A stretch of DNA of 22,517 nt from an uncultured Oscillospiraceae bacterium (GTDB taxonomy: Bacteria; Bacillota; Clostridia; Oscillospirales; Oscillospiraceae). The stretch spans positions 1-22,517 of the forward strand of contig CAAFPE010000133.1 of assembly GCA_900764755.1 (NCBI GenBank), given 5' to 3'. The notes beneath the pieces were generated by a model. The model ran no database searches and was not told where the DNA came from. It was given only the letters and a program-made list of their open reading frames with translations. The number at the start of each line of letters is the position of its first letter. Position 1 is the first letter of the stretch. Below are positions 14,697 through 21,860 of this stretch, piece by piece. Made by a program: the position numbers and the translations under genes.

Positions 14697-14725
14697 GATC
14701 AACATACCTGTTACATAGATTTTAC

Positions 14726-14754
14726 TTGATATTTTGGGCCGGACAGGTTACAAT
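14726..14754 (+). promoter_or_regulatory. SigA-type promoter of mgtE
   Basis: TTGATA (14726-14731), a 17-bp spacer and TACAAT (14749-14754). Start of transcription near 14761 leaves a leader of about 250 nt before mgtE. Confidence 0.72.
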
Positions 14755-14817
14755 AAACCACAGCGGGTCTCACCGCAGCGTTTAAACGCTTATGACAGAA
14801 TAAGGCAGGTGAATAGA

Positions 14818-14952
14818 ATGGACGGCTGTGACAGTCATAGTCGAAGGATCAGCATGGGATCAGAAACCAGGAGTCTGGCGTCCCTTGAGGGTGACGCGGT
14901 GCCGCAGCGCGGTCTGTTCTCCGTCAGCCCGGTTGTTTTGACGCGTCCCTGA
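14818..14952 (+). CDS. Possible leader ORF (44 aa) in the mgtE leader
   Basis: ATG 14818 has a fair SD (AGGTGA, 14807-14812, 5-nt spacing) and opens 44 codons (start MDGCDSHSRRISMGSETRS, end SPVVLTRP). It runs through the left arm of the long stem and the inner hairpins and stops 18 nt before the right arm. Ribosomes on it would change the leader fold. The peptide resembles no family I know. Confidence 0.35.
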   Translation: MDGCDSHSRRISMGSETRSLASLEGDAVPQRGLFSVSPVVLTRP

Positions 14953-14980
14953 CGCCTATTTTCCGCTTCCGATCCCATGC
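14852..14980 (+). ncRNA. Structured cis-regulatory leader candidate of mgtE
   Basis: GCATGGGATC (14852-14861) and GATCCCATGC (14971-14980) are a perfect 10-bp closing stem around 109 nt. Inside are three more stems in series: CCAG-GAGT-CTGG (14867-14878), GCGTC...GACGC with an inner CC-TTGA-GG (14878-14897, sharing one base with the previous stem), and CGTCAG...CTGACG (14922-14927 with 14949-14954). It ends 14 nt before the mgtE SD. Mg2+ transporter genes are often under leader RNA control, but this sequence lacks the M-box motifs, so the class is unknown. Confidence 0.5.
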
Positions 14981-15009
14981 AGAAGAACATGGAAAAGGAG
15001 GCACTGCAC

Positions 15010-16437
15010 ATGGAGCAGAATATGAACAGAGCGGTGGAGAGTATGGTCTCCGCCAAGCCTGACTACACCGGCGAGATCATCGCCGTTGTCCGCAGTCCCA
15101 TCTCTCCCGCCGTCATGCGGGAGCGTCTGGAGGACTACCATGAAAGAGATATTGCGGAGGTCCTTCCGGCCCTGACCTCTGCTGAGCGGAAAAAGCTGTA
15201 CCGTATTTTGGAGCCGGATATGATCTCCAACATCCTGGAGCGTATGGAGGGCGCCGAGGCCGGCGCCTATCTGATTGAAATGGACCTGCGCAAGGCGGCC
15301 CAGGTGGTGGAGCGCATGGAGTCCGACTCCGCCCTGGAGGTCCTTTCCCAGCTGGAGCGGGATCAGAGGAGCAATCTCATCGAGTGCATGGATGAGACCT
15401 CCCAAAAGGAGCTTGCGCTGATGGCCTCCTTTGACGAGGATGAGATCGGCAGCAAAATGACCACAAACTACATCTCCGTCCAGACCGACCTCACGGTGAA
15501 GCAGGCCATGAGCGCCCTGATCCAGCAGGCGTCTGAGAATGACAACATCTCCACCCTCTTTGTCTCCGATCAGAGCGGTGTGTTCTGCGGGGCCATCGAC
15601 TTGAAGGAGCTGATCATCGCCCGTCCTGAAACGGAATTTTCCTCGCTGATCATGACCTCCTACCCCTATGTCTATGGCCATGAGTCCATTGACAACTGCA
15701 TCGAGCAGCTGAAGGACTACTCTGAGGACCTGGTCCCCGTTCTGGACAACCAGAACCGTCTGCTGGGCGTGATCACTGCCCAAAGCATCATTCAGGTCGT
15801 GGATGACGAGATGGGCGAGGACTACGCCATGCTGGCCGGTCTGACCGCAGAGGAGGACCTGGCCGAGCCTCTGGGACAGAGCATGAAAAAGCGCCTCCCT
15901 TGGCTGTTCGTCCTGCTGGCCCTGGGGCTGGTAGTGTCCTCTGTGGTGGGCATCTTTGAGCAGGTGGTGTCCCAGCTCCCGTTGATCATGAGCTTCCAGT
16001 CCCTGATCCTGGACATGGCGGGCAACGTGGGCACCCAGTCCCTGGCCGTTACCATCCGGGTGCTGATGGACGAGAATCTGACCGCCCGTCAGAAATTCGG
16101 CCTGGTGGTCAAGGAGATGCGGATCGGCTTTGCAAATGGGCTGCTCCTTGGGGCGGCCTCCTTCGGTGCCATCGGGCTTTTCATCTGGGTGATCAAGGGC
16201 AAAGGCCTGTTGGCCTCCTTTGCCATCTCCGGCTGCATTGGCGTCTCACTGTTGCTGGCCATGGTGATCTCCAGCGCGGTGGGCACGCTGATCCCCCTGT
16301 TCTTCAAAAAGATCCATGTGGATCCCGCAGTGGCCTCCGGGCCCCTGATCACCACGGTGAACGACTTGGTGGCGGTGGTGTCCTACTACGGGCTCAGCTG
16401 GGTATTCCTGCTCCAGGTCATGCACCTGGCGGGGTGA
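15010..16437 (+). CDS. mgtE: Magnesium transporter MgtE
   Basis: A 475-aa Mg2+ channel/transporter. Order: cytoplasmic N domain (about 1-135, with VLPALTSAERKKLYRIL and the following superhelical repeats), two CBS domains (about 140-260; TVKQAMSALIQQASEND and YPYVYGHESIDNCIEQ), a connecting helix, then five membrane segments from about residue 295. The conserved pore motif is MAGNVGTQSLAV (about 336-347). Cytosolic Mg2+ binding to the N and CBS domains closes the channel in this family. The SD AAGGAGG (14995-15001), 8 nt before ATG 15010, sets the start; an earlier in-frame ATG at 14977 lies in the leader and has no SD. It has its own promoter and long leader, and a terminator follows. Confidence 0.95.
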   Translation: MEQNMNRAVESMVSAKPDYTGEIIAVVRSPISPAVMRERLEDYHERDIAEVLPALTSAERKKLYRILEPDMISNILERMEGAEAGAYLIEMDLRKAAQVVERMESDSALEVLSQLERDQRSNLIECMDETSQKELALMASFDEDEIGSKMTTNYISVQTDLTVKQAMSALIQQASENDNISTLFVSDQSGVFCGAIDLKELIIARPETEFSSLIMTSYPYVYGHESIDNCIEQLKDYSEDLVPVLDNQNRLLGVITAQSIIQVVDDEMGEDYAMLAGLTAEEDLAEPLGQSMKKRLPWLFVLLALGLVVSSVVGIFEQVVSQLPLIMSFQSLILDMAGNVGTQSLAVTIRVLMDENLTARQKFGLVVKEMRIGFANGLLLGAASFGAIGLFIWVIKGKGLLASFAISGCIGVSLLLAMVISSAVGTLIPLFFKKIHVDPAVASGPLITTVNDLVAVVSYYGLSWVFLLQVMHLAG

Positions 16438-16456
16438 AGTCATTTTAGAACAGCAT

Positions 16457-16490
16457 CAGGGGCAGAGGCTCTCCTCTGCCCCTGCTTTTA
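16457..16490 (+). terminator. Rho-independent terminator of mgtE
   Basis: A perfect 12-bp stem, CAGGGGCAGAGG (16457-16468) and CCTCTGCCCCTG (16473-16484), with loop CTCT, then CTTTTATCTTT. The next gene's SD starts within 12 nt of the stem. Confidence 0.88.
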
Positions 16491-16508
16491 TCTTTGGAGG
16501 GAAGAACT

Positions 16509-17249
16509 GTGGACCGCAGAAAGATCAGCCTGTTCGACGGCTGGGAGGAGACCATGGTCTGGACCTGCCTTCAGGGGCACATGGGGCAGGTCATGACCGA
16601 GGGCGGGCCCCAGCCGGTGAGTGCCCTGTGTGCCGTGGGTGATTTCTGTTTCCTGGCGGGCCTTCCCTCCCGGACCCTGGCCGCCCGGGCGGTCCGCCCC
16701 ATTCTGATCCCCCGGACAGCGGACTGGGAGCCGGTGATCCGGGCCGTCTGGGGGGCGCGGGCCGCCCCCTTCCTCCGCTACGCCATCCGCAAGGAGCCGG
16801 ATGTCTTTGACCGGGGCTGGCTGACAGACTGCGCCGCCGCCCTGCCGGCGGGGGTCGTCCTCTCCCCCATTCGCGCCGACCATGTCCCACTCCTGATGTC
16901 CCAGCCATGGTCCAGGGATCTGTGCGGCAATTTTCAGGACGGAGCGGATTTTGCCCGCCGGGGACTGGGCGTGCTGGCCCTGCGGGACGGCATCCCTGTG
17001 GCCGGAGCCTCGTCCTATACCGTCTATGACGGCGGCATCGAGATCGAGATCGACACCAGGCCGGACGTCCGCCGTCTGGGTCTGGCCCTGGCCTGTGGAG
17101 CGCGGCTCATCCTGGACTGCCTGGACCGGGACCTGTATCCCAGCTGGGATGCCCATGACCTGCGCTCCGTGGCCCTGGCGGAAAAGCTGGGCTATCATCT
17201 GGACCGGCCCTATCAGGCATTCCTGCTGGAAACGCCTTCTCCCCCTTAA
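16509..17249 (+). CDS. GNAT-family N-acetyltransferase
   Basis: A 246-aa protein whose C-terminal half (about residues 120-240) has a GNAT acyl-CoA fold: GLGVLALRDGIPVAGASSYTVYDGGIEIEIDTRPDVRRLGLAL is the beta4/beta5 and acetyl-CoA loop region, though the usual Q/R-x-x-G-x-G/A loop is modified to RRLGLA. SVALAEKLGYHL is the closing motif. The N-terminal half is a less conserved domain seen in two-domain clostridial GNAT proteins. The substrate is unknown. The frame opens at TTG 16494, but GGAGGGA (16496-16502) lies inside it, so GTG 16509, 6-7 nt after the SD, is preferred. It starts just after the mgtE terminator and is convergent with the M56/M23 gene. Confidence 0.78.
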   Translation: MDRRKISLFDGWEETMVWTCLQGHMGQVMTEGGPQPVSALCAVGDFCFLAGLPSRTLAARAVRPILIPRTADWEPVIRAVWGARAAPFLRYAIRKEPDVFDRGWLTDCAAALPAGVVLSPIRADHVPLLMSQPWSRDLCGNFQDGADFARRGLGVLALRDGIPVAGASSYTVYDGGIEIEIDTRPDVRRLGLALACGARLILDCLDRDLYPSWDAHDLRSVALAEKLGYHLDRPYQAFLLETPSPP

Positions 17250-17259
17250 AACAGAACAG

Positions 17260-17303
17260 CGCCTGCTGAGCGGCCCACACAGCCGCCCAGCAGGCGTCTT
17301 TTT
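17260..17303 (+). terminator. Rho-independent terminator after the GNAT gene
   Basis: CGCCTGCTG (17260-17268) pairs with CAGCAGGCG (17288-17296). The inner stem GCGGC/GCCGC continues it with one mismatch, and TCTTTTTA follows. In the minus direction only a scattered T-run follows, so it may serve the M56/M23 gene less well. Confidence 0.82.
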
Positions 17304-17307
17304 ATCC

Positions 17308-18744
17308 TCAGCGGATGTCGGTCCCGGTTTGCTCCAGATAGCTCAGCGGGTCCTGCGCTGTGCCGTCCAGCGCCACCTCAAAGTGGAGATGGGGGCCGGT
17401 GCTCTGGCCGGTGCTGCCCACCAGCCCGATGGGGTCGCCGCTCCGGACCTGCTCGCCCTCATCGGCGCTCCCCTCCTGGAGGTGGCAGTATTTCGTGGTC
17501 AGGGCTCCGTGGCGGAGCACGATGTAGGTCCCCTCCCTGGCGTCAAAGCCGGCCTCCTCCACCGTACCATCCGCCGCAGCCAGCACAGGTGTCCCGGCAT
17601 CCCGGGGGATGTCGATGCCGCTGTGGAACGTGGTTTTCCCGGTGACCGGATGCACCCGGCTGCCGTACAGGGCAGAGATGGTCACAGAGCCATCTGTCTC
17701 CAGAGGCCAGGACAGGGACTCCGGGGGCTCCTCCAGAGCGGGTCCAGCCTGAGGGGCGGGCCCGGCGTAAGCACCCAGCGCCACAGAGGACAGGACCACA
17801 GCTAGACAGGCGGACGCCGCCAAAAGGGCGGCGGGCCTTCCGTATCGAGTTTGCGTCATCATGCACATCAGCCTCTCTTTCAAAAGTTGTTTGGGGGAAC
17901 TCAGGGACAGGGCCACCGCTCCAGCGCCCGGATCTCCTCCAGCGGCCAGAGTCAGCAGCAGCTCCCCGTACTGTGCCCGGCGGGAGTGATCCCAATGGCG
18001 GACCGTCTCCTCGTCACAGGACAGCTCGCAGTCCTGCTCCAGCCGGCGGATCAGCCACCACGCCGACGGATTGAACCAGTGGACCGCCCGCACCAGGACC
18101 GCCAGCCACTTGATCCAAAGATCATGCCGTCTCCAGTGGACGAGCTCATGGGTCAGGACCCCTTCCCACTGCTCCGGGCTCAGATCCCGTTCCGGAAGCA
18201 GGATCCTGGGGCGCAGCAGCCCCACCACCATGGGGGCGGGGACGGCGGCACTCTGAAGCAGCTCCGGGGGGCGGCGCGCCCCGGCGGAGATCCGGGCATA
18301 GACCCGGGCGATCTCCGGCTCCGGCCTGTGGAGGTCTGTACGGAGCCGCCGGCAGAAGCAGAGATACCCCGTCCCCTGCCAGGCGGCTGCGGCGGCAAAG
18401 CCCGCCCCCCACAGGTACAGGGCCGCCCCGGCGGCCGTCTCACCAAGGCTGGCCTCCGGCAGGTCGGACGGGAGCCCGGCGGCATCCTTGCCTCCCTCCG
18501 GTACGAGGGATACGGAAACTGCCACTTGCTCCCTCTCCCCCACTGCAGAAGAGACCGCCCGGTCCATCAGGGTGTGGGAGAGCCCCCAGGGGCACAGCAG
18601 CCGCAGCAGCACCGGCAGCCAAAGGTAATAGGCCGCGGTCCGGGAGATCCTCCCACGCAGCAGCCTGGCCAGCAGTGCCGTCCCCCCAGCGAGGAAGGCC
18701 CCGGAGAGGGACAGGGAGAGCAGGCGGAGCAAACTGTCAATCAT
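17308..18744 (-). CDS. M56 (BlaR1/MecR1-type) membrane metalloprotease fused to an M23 peptidase domain
   Basis: A 478-aa membrane protein. Residues 1-300 form the BlaR1-like part: hydrophobic segments near 8-28, 37-55 and 105-125, the gluzincin site HELVH (His199, Glu200, His203) and the downstream ligand region LEQDCELSCDEE. A last membrane segment (about 300-322, AALLAASACLAVVLSSVALGAYA) leads to an external M23 lysostaphin/LytM-type domain (about 345-470) with all zinc ligands: His374 and Asp378 (FHSGID) and His452/His454 (HLHFEV). In BlaR1 the outer domain binds beta-lactams; here a peptidoglycan-endopeptidase-like domain takes that place, suggesting a sensor that recognises or cuts wall peptides. 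It overlaps blaI by 8 nt. NCBI uses an M23/M56 family name, so the architecture is known; its signal is not, to my knowledge. Confidence 0.9.
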   Translation of the reverse strand: MIDSLLRLLSLSLSGAFLAGGTALLARLLRGRISRTAAYYLWLPVLLRLLCPWGLSHTLMDRAVSSAVGEREQVAVSVSLVPEGGKDAAGLPSDLPEASLGETAAGAALYLWGAGFAAAAAWQGTGYLCFCRRLRTDLHRPEPEIARVYARISAGARRPPELLQSAAVPAPMVVGLLRPRILLPERDLSPEQWEGVLTHELVHWRRHDLWIKWLAVLVRAVHWFNPSAWWLIRRLEQDCELSCDEETVRHWDHSRRAQYGELLLTLAAGGDPGAGAVALSLSSPKQLLKERLMCMMTQTRYGRPAALLAASACLAVVLSSVALGAYAGPAPQAGPALEEPPESLSWPLETDGSVTISALYGSRVHPVTGKTTFHSGIDIPRDAGTPVLAAADGTVEEAGFDAREGTYIVLRHGALTTKYCHLQEGSADEGEQVRSGDPIGLVGSTGQSTGPHLHFEVALDGTAQDPLSYLEQTGTDIR

Positions 18745-19126
18745 GGCCCCATTCCTCCTCTGGATAGAGGATGGAGCGCAGCTCCGCCAGGTCCTCCCGG
18801 CTCAGCTGGGACCGCTCCACCAAACTGGCCACAAGGCTCCGGGCGCTGCCCCGGTACACCTTGTCGATCAGGGAGCGGGTGGACCAGACCTGATACTCCC
18901 TGCGGGAGAGCAGAGGCCGGTAATAAAACACCTCCCGCTTCTCCACCTCCACCACCTTCTTTTCACACAGGCGGCGCAGAAGCGTTTTGACTGTGGAGCT
19001 GTCCCAGCTGTGGGACTGCTCCAGCGCACCGCGGATGTCCGCGATGGGCAGAGGGCCTTCCGCCTGCCACAGCACCTCCAGTACATCCAGCTCAGAGCTA
19101 GAGATCTTTGCCGCCAGTTCCTTCAT
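18737..19126 (-). CDS. BlaI/MecI/CopY-family transcriptional repressor
   Basis: A 129-aa winged-helix repressor. The N-terminal DNA-binding part (about 1-72) contains SSSELDVLEVLWQAEGPLPIADI, the recognition helix STVKTLLRRLCEKKVVEVEK and the wing FYYRPLLSRREY. The rest is the dimerisation helices. In this family the partner M56 protease, once activated, causes cleavage of the repressor and derepression; the protease gene overlaps it by 8 nt here, so the two form one operon. The promoter region has two palindromes that fit as operators. No beta-lactamase or PBP gene is next to it, so resistance is not implied by context. Confidence 0.93.
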   Translation of the reverse strand: MKELAAKISSSELDVLEVLWQAEGPLPIADIRGALEQSHSWDSSTVKTLLRRLCEKKVVEVEKREVFYYRPLLSRREYQVWSTRSLIDKVYRGSARSLVASLVERSQLSREDLAELRSILYPEEEWGHD

Positions 19127-19182
19127 GTCCGGTCCCTCCCAAAAATCCTCCCTGCTCAGAGGGCCTCCGGCCGGCTCTGAAA

Positions 19183-19224
19183 GGGTACAACTGTAACCTA
19201 TGCACTTAGGTTACACTCGTAACC
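19183..19224. promoter_or_regulatory. Two BlaI-type operator palindromes
   Basis: O2, GGTTAC-N4-GTAACC (19209-19224), is a perfect dyad placed between the -35 and -10. O1, GGGTAC-N4-GTAACC (19183-19198), is near-perfect, contains TACAACTGTA (TACA/TGTA half-sites as in BlaI/MecI operators) and covers the expected transcription start. Their centres are 26 bp apart. The inner halves also make GTAACCTA-N6-TAGGTTAC. Confidence 0.75.
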
Positions 19225-19236
19225 TTCCTTTGTCAA
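19208..19236 (-). promoter_or_regulatory. SigA-type promoter of the blaI-M56/M23 operon
   Basis: On the minus strand TTGACA (19231-19236), a 17-bp spacer and TAACCT (19208-19213). The -35 is perfect. Operator O2 lies within the spacer and -10, as expected for a BlaI-repressed promoter. Confidence 0.72.
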
Positions 19237-19289
19237 GCCTCTGAGCAAAAAAATTTCACTCTGGGGCTGAAGGGCGGCGGCATCCAGGG

Positions 19290-19318
19290 CACCGACGCCC
19301 GCTCTCCGGCATAGGATA
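19290..19318 (+). promoter_or_regulatory. Putative SigK-like promoter of the amidase/LysM-GH18 operon
   Basis: CACC (19290-19293), 16 bp, then CATAGGATA (19310-19318): a full match to the mACm-N16-CATAnnnTA pattern I associate with sigma-K. It lies 28 bp before the amidase start. Confidence 0.5.
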
Positions 19319-19345
19319 CAAACAAAACGGGAGGTATTCTGACTT

Positions 19346-20086
19346 ATGCCCATCATCTATCTCTCTCCTTCCACCCAGGAGAAAAACGACTATGTCAACG
19401 GTGGCACCGAGGAGCAGTATATGAACCTGCTGGCGGATAAAATGGTCCCCTATCTGGAGGCCTCCGGCATCCACTATGTCCGGAACACGCCGGAGATGAC
19501 GGCCGCGTCCTCCATCGCCGCCTCCAACGCGGGGAATTATGACCTCCATCTGGCCCTGCACTCCAACGCCGCGCCGGAGGTGCGATCCGGTCAGGTGCGG
19601 GGGATCCTGGTGTTCTACTACCCCGGCAGCCAGGCGGGACAGAGGGCCGCCACCATCATCGCCAACAATCTGAAGGAGATCTATCCTCTTCCGGAGCTGG
19701 TCCAGGCCCAACCTACCACCACCATAGGAGAGGTACGCCGGGTCCGGGCCCCCTCCGCCTTTCTGGAGCTGGGCTACCACGACAACCCGGAGGACGCAGC
19801 ATGGATCAAAAGCAGCCTGGACGCGGCGGCAAAAAATCTGGTGCTGTCCCTCACCGACTACTTCGACATCCCGTTTCTGCTGCCGCAGCCCAGCCGCCCC
19901 GGGCGGGTGGATGTGGACTGGGGCGTGCTGAACATCCGGGCCCGGCCGGAGCTGGGTGCCCCCATCCTGTTCCAGGCTCCGGACGGCGCGCCGCTGACCA
20001 TTCGGAACCGCACTGGGGACTGGTATCTGGTGGACTACTACGGAACAGTGGGCTACGCCAGACAGGATTTTATCACATTGACCTGA
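19346..20086 (+). CDS. Amidase_3-like protein with C-terminal SH3 domain
   Basis: A 246-aa protein. Residues 1-175 follow the N-acetylmuramoyl-L-alanine amidase fold: IYLSPSTQEKNDYVNGGTEEQYM, LHLALHSNAAP and the catalytic-type FLELGYHDNPED. The usual first zinc His of the DxGHGG loop is absent (SPSTQEKND in its place). This variant loop is also found, from memory, in other clostridial amidases, so activity may be retained with a changed ligand. Residues about 183-246 are a bacterial SH3 domain (VLNIRARPELGAPI, then GDWYLVDYYGTVGYARQDFI), likely wall-binding. There is no signal peptide or membrane segment, which fits synthesis in the mother cell for the spore surface or another export route. 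SD GGGAGGT (19330-19336). It is 22 nt upstream of the LysM-GH18 gene. Confidence 0.8.
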   Translation: MPIIYLSPSTQEKNDYVNGGTEEQYMNLLADKMVPYLEASGIHYVRNTPEMTAASSIAASNAGNYDLHLALHSNAAPEVRSGQVRGILVFYYPGSQAGQRAATIIANNLKEIYPLPELVQAQPTTTIGEVRRVRAPSAFLELGYHDNPEDAAWIKSSLDAAAKNLVLSLTDYFDIPFLLPQPSRPGRVDVDWGVLNIRARPELGAPILFQAPDGAPLTIRNRTGDWYLVDYYGTVGYARQDFITLT

Positions 20087-20108
20087 CTCCGCCGGAAAGG
20101 AGATTTTT

Positions 20109-21389
20109 ATGGACATCCATGTGGTTCAGCCGGGAGATACCCTGTATGAACTGGCCTATCAGTACGGCGTCCCCATGTCCCGGCTCATCCAGGACAATCA
20201 GCTCCCGGACCCCTCCCAGCTGGTGGTGGGGCAGACGCTGGTGATTCAATATCCACGCTCCACCTATACCGTCCGGTCTGGGGATACCCTGTTCTCCATC
20301 GCCCGGTCTGCCGGGCTTACGCTAAGGCAGCTGCTGCGCAACAACCCCGGCCTGGAGGGAGGCGACCGGATCTACCCCGGACAGGAGCTGGTCCTCGCCT
20401 ATCAGCAGAAAAAGCAGGGAGTGCTCTCCGTCAATGGATACGCCTACCCAAACATCGCCCCTGCCCTGCTCCAGCGGACCCTCCCCTTCCTCAGCAGCCT
20501 TGCCCCCTTCACCTACCGCCCCACCGTCCGCGGGGATCTGATCCCCCTGGCGGATGACGCCATGGTGGCGGCGGCCCAGGTCATGGGGGTGCGTCCCCTG
20601 CTCCACCTGGCCAACCTCACAGAGGCGGGCAGCTTCTCCGGCGGGCTGGCCCACGCTCTCCTGTCCAGCCCGGAGGCCCAGACACGCCTGGCGGACCATT
20701 TGATGGAGCTCCTGCACCGAAAGGGGTACCGCGGGATCGATGTGGATCTGGAGTCTATCTTTCCCGAGGATGCCCAGAGCTATGTTCGCTTCCTCTTTCT
20801 CCTGCGGGAGCGCCTGGAGCCCCTTGGGTATCCCCTGCTGGCCGCCCTGGCCCCCAAGACCTCTGCCAGCCAGCAGGGGGAGATGTACCAGGGCCACGAT
20901 TACCACGGCCTGGGGGAGGCGGCGGACGGCGTTCTCCTGATGACCTATGAGTGGGGCTACGCCTTCGGCCCGCCCATGGCGGTGTCCCCTCTGGATCAGG
21001 TGCGGCGGGTAGTGGAATATGCCCTGACAGAGATACCAGCGAATAAGATCTGGCTGGGCATCCCCAACTACGGCTATGACTGGCTCCTCTCCGCGCCCCA
21101 GGGAAGCCGGGCCCGCTCCCTGTCCAATCCGGAGGCCATCACCCTGGCCGCCCGGCACTACGCCGCCATCCGCTTCGACCCCCGTGCACAAGCCCCGTGG
21201 TTCCGCTATGTGGACGGACAGGGGCAGGAGCACGAGGTCTGGTTCGAGGACGCCAGGAGCATCCGCTCCAAGCTGGCCCTGGCCGCAGAGCTGGAACTGT
21301 ACGGCGTGGGCTACTGGAATCTGATGCGCCCCTTCCCCCAGAACTGGGCGGTCCTCAACGCCCTGTATGAAATTCGGGCGGGAGACTAG
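20109..21389 (+). CDS. LysM-LysM-GH18 glycosidase, spore germination YaaH/SleL type
   Basis: A 426-aa protein with two LysM domains at residues about 3-46 (HVVQPGDTLYELAYQYGVP) and 50-97 (TYTVRSGDTLFSIARSAGL), then a GH18 barrel (about 105-425). The GH18 active strand GIDVDLES holds Asp211, Asp213 and catalytic Glu215; MTYEWGYAFGPPMAV and the C-terminal YWNLMRPFPQNW are also typical. YaaH/SleL is an N-acetylglucosaminidase of the spore coat/cortex that acts on cortex fragments during germination. No signal peptide is present, as in that family. AAAGGAG lies before ATG 20109, 22 nt after the amidase stop, so the two wall enzymes form an operon. Specificity as glucosaminidase rather than another GH18 activity is inferred. 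Confidence 0.92.
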   Translation: MDIHVVQPGDTLYELAYQYGVPMSRLIQDNQLPDPSQLVVGQTLVIQYPRSTYTVRSGDTLFSIARSAGLTLRQLLRNNPGLEGGDRIYPGQELVLAYQQKKQGVLSVNGYAYPNIAPALLQRTLPFLSSLAPFTYRPTVRGDLIPLADDAMVAAAQVMGVRPLLHLANLTEAGSFSGGLAHALLSSPEAQTRLADHLMELLHRKGYRGIDVDLESIFPEDAQSYVRFLFLLRERLEPLGYPLLAALAPKTSASQQGEMYQGHDYHGLGEAADGVLLMTYEWGYAFGPPMAVSPLDQVRRVVEYALTEIPANKIWLGIPNYGYDWLLSAPQGSRARSLSNPEAITLAARHYAAIRFDPRAQAPWFRYVDGQGQEHEVWFEDARSIRSKLALAAELELYGVGYWNLMRPFPQNWAVLNALYEIRAGD

Positions 21390-21464
21390 CTTTTTCCCGA
21401 AAAGAGGAGTAAAATAACTTGTCCTGACCGGATAAATGGAATCAACAAAGGAGAAATGAACGAT

Positions 21465-21857
21465 ATGTCTATTGAAGTTGGAATGAAGGGCCGCGCCGAG
21501 ACTGTGGTGAGCCAGGCAAATACCGCCCAGGCCGCCTGCTCCGGCGCTCTGCCTGTCTTTGGCACCCCGTTTATGTGCGCCCTGATGGAGGAGGCCTCCT
21601 GGAAATCCATCGCCCCCCACCTGGAGCCCGGCCAGAGCACTGTGGGTACTAAGCTGTGTGTGAGCCACGACTCCGCCTCCCCCGTCGGCATCAAGGTGTG
21701 GGCCGAGAGCGAGATCACCCTGGTGGACGGCAAGCGCATCGAACTGAAGGTTGCCGCCTACGACGAAAAGGGCCTGATCGGCCAGGGCACCCATGAGCGC
21801 TTCATCATCACGGATGAGCGGTTCCTGTCCAAGACCGCCAAAAAGCTGGAGGGCTGA
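21465..21857 (+). CDS. Hotdog-fold thioesterase, FlK-like
   Basis: A 130-aa hotdog protein of the kind typified by fluoroacetyl-CoA thioesterase FlK, expected to hydrolyse or shield an acyl-CoA thioester. Seen in the sequence: GTPFMCALMEEASWKSI (the helix with the acidic active-site region), TVGTKLCVSHDSASPVG, and GLIGQGTHERFII with the conserved Thr-His pair. Two starts are possible. ATG 21456 is only 2 nt from AAAGGAG (21447-21453), while ATG 21465 is 11 nt away; the latter is preferred. It is 3 nt upstream of the YbaK-type gene, so they are co-transcribed. The true substrate is unknown; many Clostridia have this protein with no link to fluoroacetate. Confidence 0.85.
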   Translation: MSIEVGMKGRAETVVSQANTAQAACSGALPVFGTPFMCALMEEASWKSIAPHLEPGQSTVGTKLCVSHDSASPVGIKVWAESEITLVDGKRIELKVAAYDEKGLIGQGTHERFIITDERFLSKTAKKLEG

Positions 21858-21860
21858 GAA

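Larger units (their letters stand above)
14697..15009 (+). other. mgtE upstream region: promoter and structured leader
   Basis: The 313 bp between the Crp/Fnr-type gene and mgtE contain a SigA promoter (14726-14754), a palindrome AGCGTTTAAACGCT (14778-14791), a 44-codon upstream frame (14818-14952), a long-range stem (14852-14861 with 14971-14980) and the mgtE SD (14995-15001). No M-box consensus is recognised. Confidence 0.6.

Noticed and set aside
14761..15009. M-box (ykoK) Mg2+ riboswitch before mgtE
   Set aside because: The conserved blocks I know for M-box were not found, so only an unclassified structured leader is reported.
17308..19126. Beta-lactam resistance operon
   Set aside because: BlaI and M56 proteins are present but no beta-lactamase or PBP gene adjoins them, and the sensor domain is M23, not penicillin-binding.
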